Shown here: one piece after another, positions 18,531-28,715 of the stretch
Layout of the letters: every line of letters starts with the position of its first letter
Position numbering within the stretch: the first letter of the stretch is position 1
Source: Ipomoea triloba
Taxonomy: Eukaryota > Streptophyta > Magnoliopsida > Solanales > Convolvulaceae
Reading direction: 5' to 3'
Assembly (NCBI RefSeq): GCF_003576645.1
Contig: NC_044916.1
Coordinates: forward strand, 22,110,878 to 22,174,877
DNA length: 64,000 nucleotides
Made by a program: the position numbers and the translations under genes
Notes under the pieces: model-generated
Databases searched by the model: none
What the model was told of the DNA's origin: nothing
What the model saw: only the letters and a program-made list of their open reading frames with translations

Positions 18531-19065
18531 TACACGATTGCCCAGGAGAGAAATCAGAACTACTCATAGCCGTTTGTGTGTCCAGATTCAACGAATTAGA
18601 TGTAATTTAAAAAAAAAAAAAAACAACAACAACGCGGTGGCATTTTCGTAAAAAACTCAAATTTTGGTGCAAGTAAAATGTGTTACAAGTGCAAGTTTGC
18701 AAGTAAAAAGTGCAAGTAAAATCACTTACTAATACAAGTAAAACCGCATACAAGTGCAAGTAATTTACCTTGGTAACATTCGTGCACCTAATGATAAAGT
18801 CTTTCACATAGGTGAACGTCTGGTGCAACTAATTATCGCGTTAAGTGCACTTAATATTGATGCTTAGTGTACATTTTACTTGCACTTGTAATATATTTTA
18901 CTTGCACTTATGTGTACTATATGAAACTGTTACTTGCACTTCAATGTTCAATTATTTACGAAAATGTCACCGCATTTTTTAAATAATTAGTGTTTCTAAT
19001 CCGTTAGATTTAGAAACATGAACGATTGTGAGTGTTCTTAGTTCTCTCCTGAGCTACCCATTCTT
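18531..19065. mobile_element. TIR element with GCAAGTAAAA repeats
   Basis: The ends are inverted copies: CCAGGAGAGAAATCAGAACT on the left, and on the right the complement of a near match (AGTTCTCTCCTGAG). The next inner parts also pair (GCGGTGGCATTTTCGTAAA with TTTACGAAAATGTCACCGC). The centre holds repeats of AGTGCAAGTAAAA in both orientations. Non-autonomous MITE; the superfamily was not determined. Confidence 0.65.
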
Positions 19066-19078
19066 ACTTGAACGGGCT

Positions 19079-19666
19079 CATATATCTACACTTATAATAA
19101 GAGCCTATAGTGTTAGACCCTTAACTGGAACTAAAAAAATGTCGGTGTAATAGTCTGCTTTAACATATTGTACTTTGTGTTCTTCTTATTGTGTAACCTC
19201 CAATTAAATTCCTAATATATCCTAATCTTTTATAATTTTACCAAATTTTTTCGTTAAATATAACGGAATTTTAACATTAAATTCTTTAGTCAATTTATTT
19301 CATTATTGCAGTTTTCAAACGAATTAGCAATATTCTATAATACAATTCTGTATAGATTCCTAACTTAAAATTAGAATATTGAAGTCTTCTATAATACAAT
19401 TTTGTATAGATTCCTAACTAAACCATTATTCTACCCAAAACAACAGTATATAATGATAAGATTTTGACAATCAGCATATTAAACTTCCGTTATATTTAAC
19501 GGAAAGAATTTGGTAAAATTATAAATGATTAGGATATATTAGGAATTTAATTGGAGGTTGCACAATAAGAATAACACAAAGTACAATATGTTATAGCATA
19601 CTATTAACCCAACATTTTTTTAGTTCCAGTTAGGGGTCTAACATTATTGGCTCTTATAATAATTGT

Positions 19667-19672
<6 letters not shown>
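19079..19672. mobile_element. foldback MITE with about 200-bp inverted ends, followed by (TA)n
   Basis: The left arm begins ATCTACACTTATAATAAGAG and runs through TTAGACCCTTAACTGGAACT to AAATATAACGG near 19270. The right arm (from about 19485) is its near-complete reverse complement and ends TGTAGAT directly against a TA tract. No coding region. Related right ends occur at about 25165 and 63055. Confidence 0.8.

Positions 19673-19712
<40 letters not shown>
19671..19712. repeat. (TA)n microsatellite at a MITE end
   Basis: An uninterrupted TA run that starts exactly where the right end of the foldback MITE finishes. Confidence 0.95.
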
Positions 19713-19714
<2 letters not shown>

Positions 19715-19799
19715 ACGTTTAATAATGAGAATGGTGTTATGGGTTTCTGAGTTCTGTTTCTTTCTTTGCTCTCTCTTTTTACTTTACCTATCTTTGTTT

Positions 19800-20541
19800 T
19801 CTTGCGATTGGAATTAGGGGTGAGCAAAAAATGAAGACCGATCGAAAAATCGATCACCGATAACCGAACTGACCGAAAATTTCGATTTTTGGTCGGTTAT
19901 CGGTTAGTGTTTAAAACTTTTCGATCATTTTGATTTTTCAGTCGGTTATCGGTTTTAAACTAAAAATAAAGAAACCGACCGAAAAAATGAAGGTAACCCA
20001 AACATTTTAACCTATATGCTTAGCCCATAATCATTCAAAAATAATATAATCCATTATTTTATTCCAATATTAAGCTAGCTAGTGCGAACATGCATGTAGC
20101 TACTCGCCTACTCATTAGTCATTACTTAGTTTTCTAATTACTTGCAATTGTTAATTGCTTGCAATTGTTAATTGCTTACTGCTTAGTGTAGTATTCTAGA
20201 ATGTGATGTGTAGTACTGTAGAGACGGATTCTTGTCGATCAGAATCGGTGGTCGTCTCCATCTTTTAGAGACGATCACGGTGATGCGTCAGCCACCAGTT
20301 TTCTCCGAAAAATAGGTGGTGCAACGGTTCTTGGCAGAACCCCATCGTGCGAGATTTACATTGTCGACAGCAGGCAACCCCATATAACAAATGTATGAAA
20401 ATATATCATGTATTTTTTTCCCTCGACTAGGTTTTTCTCCACAGGTTTTCCTTGCAAAATTTTTAATGAGGCTAGTAAGATAAGGGGGAGTAGTGTTGTA
20501 AATATAATTGTTTTGTGGCCATTATCTTAGTTTCCGGCAAT
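19800..20541. other. intergenic, no gene seen
   Basis: 19815-20000 repeats ACCGACCGAAAA-like phrases (GGTCGGTTATCGGTT and its complement), another small inverted structure. 20220-20400 is more GC-balanced but has no frame or family match I recognise. Confidence 0.35.
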
Positions 20542-21546
20542 TTATATCGTGGACCAGGGTGCACAATGCATTGTGCACCCCGTAGGTCATTTTAATTAAC
20601 GGTTTTTTTTGTTTTTGGAAAATACGTTTCCCGTTTCGGCCGTTAACTTCTAAAAAAATTGCGTTGTTCAGATTTGCGGTTTTAGTTTGCATTGATGCAA
20701 ATAAATGAATTCGTATGTGATATTCGTTGATTGAATTATCTGAGACTAGTTATATGAATGTTTTTGAAACAACTAGATGATTCAAATGTTAGGCGGATGA
20801 GTTCTGTGCATTTTGTGTCAATATCCTGTGTATTCTTCCACGACATTCTGTGTATTCTAGACATCGGTTCTGTGTATTCATGTTAGTAACACAGGTCGTG
20901 ATGTGTTTGTGAATTCGAATGTTAGGAGGATGAGTTCTGTGTATTTGTGTCAATATTCTGTGTATTCTATGAAGTCATTATGTATATTCTAGACATGGAT
21001 TCTGTGTATTCATGTTAGTGCGTGGTACTTAAACATAGGTTGTGATATGTTTGTGTATTTAGTGTTTTCATTTTCTGTGCATTATGGTTAGGAATTATGT
21101 GTATTATGGTTATTGATTATGTGTGTTTAATCATTGGAGTAGTGTAAACAATAAGATCAATTATGTGTATGGTGTAACAATTCTGTGTATTCTATGAAGA
21201 CATTTTGTGTATTCTGGACAAGGATTCTGTGTATTCATGTTAAAGTGGTACTCGAAATCAATAATGTCAATAATAACATACTAGAATACATAGAATCATT
21301 GAATAGGATACACAGAATATAAGCCTAAGTATTATCAGTATTAGTATTATTGTTGTCTCATGAGGTGTGTTACTCGAAATCAATAATGTACAGGCTAACA
21401 TACTAGAATACACATAATCATTGATAAGAATACACAGAATTACACATAATGGCATCCGTCGCGCGTCAACTCCCTACTACTTAGTTAAACGACGCCGTTT
21501 CGAACGAGGGTCCACAGTGCACTGTGGATCTTGGTCCACGATATAA
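20542..21546. mobile_element. TIR element, CTGTGTATTC family, copy 2
   Basis: A 1005-bp element. The left end TTATATCGTGGACCA is matched by the right end TGGTCCACGATATAA. Just inside are perfect palindromes: 22 bp at 20559-20580 (GGTGCACAATG and its mirror) and 18 bp on the right (TCCACAGTG and its mirror). The body is made of irregular repeats of TTCTGTGTATTC with GTTAGGAGGATGAG spacers. No transposase frame. Same family as 15620-16148. Confidence 0.75.
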
Positions 21547-21640
21547 CAACTCTAGTTTCCCGCTTCTATGTTTTCTAAAGTTTTCTCATAATGTACATGT
21601 ATATATATCAACACTTAATAATGAGAATGAAGAGCCAAAG

Positions 21641-21700
21641 ACCTTGTGGTCAAGCGGTACCCGGTGTACACTCCCATATGGAAGGGAGTGGGTTCAATGA
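21641..21700 (+). mobile_element. truncated SINE head
   Basis: AGACCTTGTGGTCAAGCGGTACCCGG and a B-box-like GGGTTCAATGA match the head of the SINE at 3462. It breaks off at about 21700, where the next repeat begins, so that repeat probably inserted into it. Confidence 0.6.
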
Positions 21701-21854
21701 TTAGAGCTATCAAAACAGACTTAGCCTGCCGGGTTAGTTCGTCCCGCCCCGTGAAAAGGGCAGGACGAACTTTCATATTTTGGACCCGTATTTTGGCGGG
21801 CTTTTTAACCCGCACCCGCCTAACCCGCGGGCTTAGCAGCGAGGGCCCGCCAAA

Positions 21855-21856
<2 letters not shown>

Positions 21857-21909
<53 letters not shown>

Positions 21910-22032
21910 NNNNNNNNNNNNNNNNNNNNNNNNNNNNNNNNNNNNNNNNNNNNNNNNNNNNNNNNNNNNNNNNNNNNNNNNNNNNNNNNNNNNNNNNNNN
22001 NNNNNNNNNNNNNNNNNNNNNNNNNNNNNNNN

Positions 22033-22089
<57 letters not shown>
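21857..22089. repeat. (TA)n tract with 123-base N gap (21910-22032)
   Basis: TA repeats lie on both sides of a block of N. The true length and inner sequence are unknown. Frames called through it (Tyr-Ile repeats) are artefacts. Confidence 0.95.
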
Positions 22090-22092
<3 letters not shown>

Positions 22093-22184
22093 ATCAAGTA
22101 AAAAAATTAGTATATTATATAAATGATTTTTTTATTGATTTATGGATTATCACATTATATATTTGATTATTTATTAGTTATTAT

Positions 22185-22478
22185 CAGGGCCGAATTTTAG
22201 GGCGTGCAAGATGTGCTACAGCACAGGGCCTCAAAATTTGAGGGGCCCCTAGTCCAGCCCTAACCCAATAGTTAATTAGTATATGTATTTGTGATTATAT
22301 TGGCTCAAAATTAGGTTTTAATGACTGATCTAAATTCTACTACGTATTATTCAAAAAAAAAAATTCTACTCCGTAATACACGTGAATCACTTTTATTCAA
22401 TTCGCAATTTATTTATACTTTGATAGGGTCTCACTTATTTACCAGCACAGGGCCATGCAAATAAAAAAACCGGCCTTG
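22185..22478. mobile_element. small hAT-type MITE (294 bp)
   Basis: Ends are CAGGGCCGAATTTT and CAAGGCCGGTTTTTT (complement strand). The flanking 8-mers GTTATTAT (22177-22184) and GTTGTTAT (22479-22486) differ at one base, as expected for an old 8-bp target duplication. The CAGGGCCG terminus is shared with the larger hAT at 57270. Confidence 0.75.
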
Positions 22479-22942
22479 GTTGTTATAACGTACCCTTATT
22501 ACTTTTTTATATTAATTTTTAATTTAAATTTAAAATGTTTAAATTTTGGCAGGCCCCCGCCAAGACCCGCGGCTTAAGGCAGAGTGGTTTCCCTTAAGTC
22601 CGTATTTTAGTGGGCTTTTTAGCCCGCCACCGCCATATGGTGGGCTTTGGCAGGCTCGCCTCGTCGGCCGTTTCGACACCTCTAACAGTGATGTGGTGTA
22701 GTGGTATAGTGATGTATATTTATGAGGTCAAAATTATTATAAATCACAAGATTGAGCAAAATTAACAGTATAAAATGGTACATAGGTTCACATGATAGCA
22801 CTACTTCTCTTATTTAATTTATTAATAATGAATACATTTTTTTTAATAAAGACATTGTAGACACTTAATTCTAAATTAAAGAAATGCATATGTATTATTT
22901 TTTGTTGTACCTACTAATTTATTTAATTTAATAAGAGTAATA

Positions 22943-23573
22943 GGGAGTGTTTAGCCAACAACTGATAGCTTATAGCTGATTGGTTTAGCTAGTAGTTGAT
23001 GGTTGATTGCTTTAACTGGTTTGACCAGCTGGTTGTATTAGCTGGTTATAAAAAACTGTTTGGTAAATTAGTTGTTTACTAGTAGCTAATTGAATGTAAA
23101 ATGACATTTAAGGGTATGAGTGTATTGTATTATTTCAACCTTTAAATATAACAAGAAGATAAACTCTTATTAATAAATAATTATAAAATTTGGGTATCAT
23201 CTATACTTTTTTTAAGGACATAAGTTAATTATTTTTGTTTATTTAACTCTTATTAAATTATATTCTAAAACAATTTTTATTAATTATTTTCAATTATTAT
23301 TATTATTATCATAAAATAAGAAACACATAACCCATTTAAAAGTAAATCTCATTGATTTAAAAGGATAAAATAGTCAATATACCCATTGATCCTAACAAGC
23401 TAATACAAAAAGCTACATTAATCAGGTTTTCAATTTTCAGCTTATTGGCCCAATAAGCCAAGACCAATAAGCCATTTACCAAACACTTCAAAATAGCTTA
23501 TTGGTAGGTCAAACAGCTAAACTTGGTCAAATAAACTAAAATTTGACTTATAAGCCAATAACCAAACACCCCC
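22943..23573. mobile_element. hAT-like MITE, GTGTTTGG family
   Basis: The left end GGGAGTGTTTAGCC and right end CCAAACACCCCC are inverted. Many GCTTATTGG, AGCTGATTGG and CAGCTGGTTG phrases occur in both orientations. A close relative in reverse orientation is at 36208-36672. No coding capacity. Confidence 0.7.
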
Positions 23574-24490
23574 TAGAGTGGAGAACTTAGCTAGTACAGT
23601 TTTCATATATCTACAACAATGGAGTCATTGATTTTTTTTTATTATTATTTTCATTCGTTGTTAAGACATGTTATATTGTTTAAGGAGTTTGTCAATGACA
23701 ATTGCTACAATTGCTGTCAATAGATGATAAAGATAAAAATTTAAAAAATATATATGGTTACAATAGATATTGTTATAATGATATAGTAAAAATTAACTTA
23801 TAATTTTCTATAAAAAATTTTATGCATTGATAAAATTCTGAAAATGATGTATAAACTTGTTCAATTGGAGCTGGTGGGTGTCATCTTTATCAATTTTGTG
23901 GACAATGGTCTACCATTTAAAGTCCAAGTATAGTTGTATTTCTAATCAACAACTTTGCAGTTTGGTCGCATAGGTTTGACAATAGCATTTGAAATAGTAT
24001 ACCAGGAGTTGGTCTGTAGAATTATATCATACATTCCAATGTTGTGATCAAACAATATTGCTTGTACTCGAGTTCCCTACATTTAAATATACCATTTATA
24101 TATATGCTTTGTTACCCTAAAAAATCCCCACACCCACCAACTAACAATAATTATGCCTGATAAAAAAATAACAGTACAATATTTATAGAGTAATTTATAA
24201 TTGTATCATTACAGAAATACATAAAAAAAATTATTAATACCATAATGGCCTAAATCATCCCCAATAATGTAAAAGCATAACTAAAATATTGAGTCTTGTT
24301 CTAAATAATCAAAAAAAGATTAATTAAACGAAAAAAAAAAAGAAAAAAAAAACTTAACATAGGTTTGTTTTTAAAAACAATGCAAGAAAATGATTTTCAA
24401 GCTTTCTTATTTGTAATCTTTGATGTTCAACTTTGAATGCTATGTAGTCTGGCTAATTAATTGACCAAAGTTTGTGTTAAACTTTATATT
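23574..24490. other. AT-rich intergenic, no gene seen
   Basis: Read on both strands; only short frames and homopolymer runs (poly(A) near 24330-24350). No element boundary was recognised. Confidence 0.4.
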
Positions 24491-24872
24491 GGGCTTGTTT
24501 GGTAAATAATTAGCCTATCAGGCCATTTTGACTTATTTGACCACTATTAGTTGTTTGACTTGGTTAAAAAATCAATTTAAGTCTTTGGTTAATAAGCTTT
24601 TTGTAACTCCAAAATACTAAAATTCAAAAGGCTACTCAAAGCAACCTTTTCAATTAGCTTTTTGAGAAAAATAAAATTATACCAAACTGCTATCAGCTAA
24701 TAGCTAATTTACCAAACATATTTCTACAATCAGCTAATGTTATCAACTAATCATACCTTCTAACCCAATCAGCTAACAGCTATCAGCTAACAACCATTTA
24801 CCAAACAGAGTCTATACCTTCTAACCCAATCAGCTAACAACTATCAGCTAACAGTCATTTACCAAACATGAC
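24491..24872. mobile_element. hAT-like MITE, TGTTTGGTAAAT family, with duplicated right end
   Basis: Starts GGGCTTGTTTGGTAAATAAT and ends CCAAACAGAGTC at 24812. The last 60 bp (CTTCTAACCCAATCAGC ... TTTACCAAACA) are then repeated once to 24872. A relative lies at 45417-45705. Confidence 0.65.
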
Positions 24873-24879
24873 CATTGTA

Positions 24880-25186
24880 TTTTTTTTAATTACAGTAACA
24901 TATTCATAGTATACGTTCAACAATTATGCCAACTTTGATTGAATGGAGTCCGAACCTAAGACCTTCATTATAAAAATCAATGAGTAAGTTAAAAATAATA
25001 AATAGTTAATGGAATATTTTGTTACTAAAGTTTAAACTAACAGAGTGTATAAGTATTTAGGAAAAGTGAATAATATAATAGAGGGTAAAGTAGAAAAATA
25101 AAAGTATATACTAAAATCAAAATAATCTGAACCATTCATTTCATCAAATAATTGGACGAACATTTTTTTAGTTCCCGTTATAAGCC

Positions 25187-25190
<4 letters not shown>
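24880..25190. mobile_element. dispersed repeat, AACGGAATATT family, copy next to (TA)n
   Basis: This block (GTTCAACAATTATGCCAACTTTGATTG..., TGTTACTAAAGTTTAAACTAACAG..., ends AACATTTTTTTAGTTCCCGTTATAAGCC) matches 62790-63090 in the same orientation and part of 41640-41810 in reverse. Its end resembles the right arm of the MITE at 19079-19672, and the same kind of TA tract follows. Confidence 0.65.
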
Positions 25191-25263
<73 letters not shown>

Positions 25264-25557
25264 NNNNNNNNNNNNNNNNNNNNNNNNNNNNNNNNNNNNN
25301 NNNNNNNNNNNNNNNNNNNNNNNNNNNNNNNNNNNNNNNNNNNNNNNNNNNNNNNNNNNNNNNNNNNNNNNNNNNNNNNNNNNNNNNNNNNNNNNNNNNN
25401 NNNNNNNNNNNNNNNNNNNNNNNNNNNNNNNNNNNNNNNNNNNNNNNNNNNNNNNNNNNNNNNNNNNNNNNNNNNNNNNNNNNNNNNNNNNNNNNNNNNN
25501 NNNNNNNNNNNNNNNNNNNNNNNNNNNNNNNNNNNNNNNNNNNNNNNNNNNNNNNNN

Positions 25558-25645
<88 letters not shown>
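25191..25645. repeat. (TA)n tract with 294-base N gap (25264-25557)
   Basis: TA repeats on both sides of a block of N. The true length is unknown. Confidence 0.95.
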
Positions 25646-25647
<2 letters not shown>

Positions 25648-25864
25648 ATGGTTTCATTGGGATCGGGTCCACCATAAACCGGATATAATAATATAGAACG
25701 GAACAGGAAATAGTAATATTATTGATTGGGGAGTGAGACCCAGCAGAATATGTACAAAGCCAAAAGGTACCGGCCCAAGAAATGGCGACCCAAATAATAA
25801 ATAAATAATAGGGGGACAAGTAAATAAATACAATAAATAAGGAACTTAGGGACTAACTAATAAA

Positions 25865-25965
25865 TAATAAAGAATACCTAACCATGCTCCCACTAAAACT
25901 CGAACCCAGGCACACCAACTAGGGGAAGAAGACTTGACCACTGAACTATTGAGTGGATCATGATC
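25865..25965 (-). mobile_element. tRNA-derived SINE-like head
   Basis: On the minus strand an A box TAGTTCAGTGGTC (25936-25948) is followed by a B box GGTTCGAGTTT (25898-25908), about 30 bp apart. It lacks a full cloverleaf, so SINE-derived is the better call. Confidence 0.55.
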
Positions 25966-26529
25966 TGAGAGATGCCTTGCTTGGACCAGACCCCTTCCTT
26001 TCATACTGTTGATGGAGTCCCTGAAACCCTCCACGTGTACGATATCAAGACGGCACCACCTCTCCACCAAACACGCGTCCCACATCCTCCTACCACGACA
26101 GCCTTCCACCATCCACGTGCCCAAGCTCTCAATCAAGCTATGTAGAAGAAGGCACGAAGGACATGCCGCTACGCACCCGGGAGCCTGCCTGGGGCAACGG
26201 CATGCCCCGTAGCAGCGCACGAGGGGCGCAGCTGTCGCGCTCGGTGGCGGCATGGCAGATATGGCGCCGGACAAAGCTTTCATCGCTCCAGCAGCTGCCC
26301 CCCGCCCTATGACCAAGATAGCTCTCGGGGCAAAGAAAGCTGCCGCCGGTCGCCTACGTCTCCGCCCCGACCCCCATCGACACCTCGTCAGGAGGTGTTA
26401 CGGCGCCCGACCTTCAAGTTGCTCAAGGGCAAAGTCGGTGAGGGAAAGAAAAGAGACAAGACCCTGAGGTCGAGGAGGTTCTCACTCTGAAGCGCACAAA
26501 ACACTCCGCTAGTGCCCGACCCTCCAAGC

Positions 26530-27227
26530 TGCTACCCTTGTCGACCAGATAAGGGAGAAGGTGCCGGGCATGGAGACCATCATGGGGTGGTCGTGCAACC
26601 GTCTCGGCGAACAGATTGCCAAGGACATCCTCCGGGTAAGTTTTTTAGTTGTTGATATGCTATATCAGCCCCCGGTCGGACGTAGGTATCTAACCCTCTC
26701 AACCCTTTCAGCTCACTCACACGACGACCGACCTCTTCTGTCGGGCTCGATCCTTGGAAGGCATCAGGGAAAAGGAGGTCGTGCCCCTCCAGAAGCAGGT
26801 CACCTCGACCGAAAGGAGGATCCAAGAGCTGGAGAAAGAGCTCACGGCCGCCGAGGGTCGGACCGAGAAAGCAGAGAAAGAGCTGGCCGAGGCCGAGAGC
26901 CGGGCCAAGAAGGCGGAGCAGGCCGAGAAGGAGGCCATTGACAAGATGAAAGACGCCAGCAGCCTCGCTCGGTTCATCTGCACCGACGAGGCCATAGCCA
27001 AAGAGTTCCTCACCGCCTTCATCAACACGGAGGTCGGGGACCGGCTCACGTGGGTCTACGGGCAGTGGGCTTTCTCCTCGGGCTGTTGAGCCATACAGGA
27101 GCAGGTCCACACGGCCCTGACCGAGGGCCTCGAGGAGACCGACCTTCCCGAGGTGTTGGCCCTACTCCCCAGCGAAGTGGCCGACCTCGGCCCCAGGCCC
27201 TACTCCAAGCCAGGCTCTTCTAAGTGA
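26530..27227 (+). pseudogene. spliced ORF antisense to the gypsy element (coiled-coil protein)
   Basis: The frame entering at about 26530 reads MPGMETIM...GEQIAKDILR, then a phase-0 intron (GTAAGT at 26636 to TTTCAG at 26711). The second exon begins LTHTTTDLFCRARSLEGIRE and continues into a charged coiled coil (EKELTAAEGRTEKAEKELAEAE, about 26830-26940) and FICTDEAIAKEFLTAFINTE. A TGA after WAFSSGC (27087) breaks it, with residual coding on to about 27227. Transcription would run opposite to gag-pol. Such extra ORFs occur in Tat-type elements; their function is unknown. Exon 1 has an upstream in-frame stop, so this copy is dead. Confidence 0.6.
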
Positions 27228-27375
27228 GTGGCCGGTGAGAAATTTTTTGTGATATTTTGAACTGGCGGAGCTCGGCCCGCTCTTGTGCCGAGCACTTTGG
27301 ACTTCTCTGAATCAATAAAATATTCACTTTTCCTTTAAACCCCGGTCCTTTTATTTTAACCTTGAGTTTAAGAGA

Positions 27376-27730
27376 TCGGGCACCTTGCTCCCGATATGGG
27401 CACCTTGCTCCCATCGGCCTCGGAGGCCATTAGGTCGGCGGACCACAACAATCGGGCACCTTGCTCCCGAGATGGGCACCTTGCTTCCATCGGCCTCGAA
27501 GGCCATTAGGTCGGCAGACCACAACATTCGGGCACCTTACTCCCGAGATGGGCACCTTGCTCCCATCGGCCTCGAAGGCCATTAGGTCGTCAGACCAACA
27601 TAATCGGGCACCTTGCTCCCGAGATGGGCACCTTGCTCCCATCGGCCTCAGAGGCCATTAGGTCGGCGGACCACAACAATCGGGCACCTTACTCCCGAGA
27701 TGGGCACCTTGCTCCCATCGGCCTGCTGAC
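27376..27730. repeat. 76-bp tandem repeat, four full copies and one partial
   Basis: Unit starts lie at 27376, 27452, 27528, 27604 and 27680, exactly 76 bp apart. Each unit carries GGGCACCTTGCTCCC twice, then ATCGGCCTCGAAGGCCATTAGGTCGG. Copies are more than 90 percent alike. It lies between the integrase relic and the antisense ORF. The short frames through it are repeat artefacts. Confidence 0.95.
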
Positions 27731-27849
27731 CCTTAGGTTAGGGCAATGACGTCTAAAAAAACTGAGTCGAAGCTCTTCATTTAAACAGCATAAACTCATT
27801 ACATTGGGGGGGGCTTCTTTTGGCCCGGTTACATCACCCATCATCCTAA

Positions 27850-28715
27850 CTAGTGGCGGAACAGGACTAAATGCTCTGAGTTCCAAATCCGATCCACCGG
27901 CTTCCCTGTGGTAGTTTCCAACTTGTAGGTGCCAGGTCGGATCACCGCAGAAAAGACATATGGCCCTTCCCAGGTCTGCGCGAACTTTCCGCCCTCATTT
28001 GGTCGGCTAGCTTTCCGCTCTCGGAGGACGTAATCTCCCACCTGGAAATATCTCGGTCGAACTCGGAGGTCGCGGGTCTGCTTTATTTTGTTCTGGTATT
28101 CAACTATCCTCTGAGTCGCGACCTCTCTCTTTTCTTCCAAGGCGTCAAGCTCAGCGATCATCATTCGCTCGTTGTCATTTTCAGCGTAGCCGCGTTCTCG
28201 AGAGGTCGGGATCCAGGCTTCGCTCGGCAGCCGGGCTTCAGCCCCATAAACCAGCGCAAAGGGAGTTTCCTTAGTAGCTTCCCGAGGGGTCGTCCGATAT
28301 GCCCATAGCACATAGGGCAGCTCGTCCGCCCAGCTTCGACCGGCATCAAACAACTTCTTCTTCAGCCCATCTAAGACCGTTCGGTTCGCGTTCTCGACCT
28401 GCCCATTTCCCTAGGGGTACGCCACGGATGATCGGATGGACTTCGTGCCGACCGTGGCTAGGAAGTTTTGAAAATACTGGCTCTCAAACTGTCTTCCGTT
28501 ATCCGTGATCAGGTGCACGGGGACTCCGAACCGGGCGATGACGTTCCTCCATACGAAGCGTGTGCACTGTTGAGCCGTTATGGTCACCAAAGGTTCTGCC
28601 TAGATCCATTTCGAAAAATAATCGATAGCCACGATCACGAATCTCTTCCGTGCTGCCAACATCGGGAACGGCCCTATGATATCCACCCCCCAGCGAGCGA
28701 ATGGTATCGCCGTGC
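27850..28715 (-). pseudogene. integrase relic of the gypsy element
   Basis: Read on the minus strand: a core beginning near 28715 with FARWGVDIIGPFP, then FVIVAIDYFSKW, LITDNGRQFES (catalytic Asp region), GNGQVENANRT with the catalytic Glu, and the open frame 28353-27850 with LPYVLWAYRTTPREATKETPF and the C-terminal YFQVGDYVLRERKA part. Two in-frame TAG codons interrupt the core (near 28602 and 28412). Both look like single-base changes of sense codons. Confidence 0.85.

Larger units (their letters stand above)
21701..22686. mobile_element. TIR element with CCCGCC-rich ends, interrupted by a gap and a nested hAT MITE
   Basis: The left end TTAGAGCTATCAAAACAGAC and the right end GTTTCGACACCTCTAAC (22665-22686) are imperfect inverted copies. 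Both are followed inward by GC-rich CCGCC-type sequence (21740-21850; 22550-22660). The centre holds a TA tract with an assembly gap and a nested small hAT. The length is therefore uncertain. Confidence 0.6.

Noticed and set aside
21615..22101. Open frames of Tyr-Ile repeats across the (TA)n tracts and N blocks (also 25152-25819)
   Set aside because: They are translations of TA repeats and unknown bases, with no protein content.
27385..27661. Short frames on both strands with HLAPIGLEGH-type repeats
   Set aside because: By-products of the 76-bp tandem repeat.
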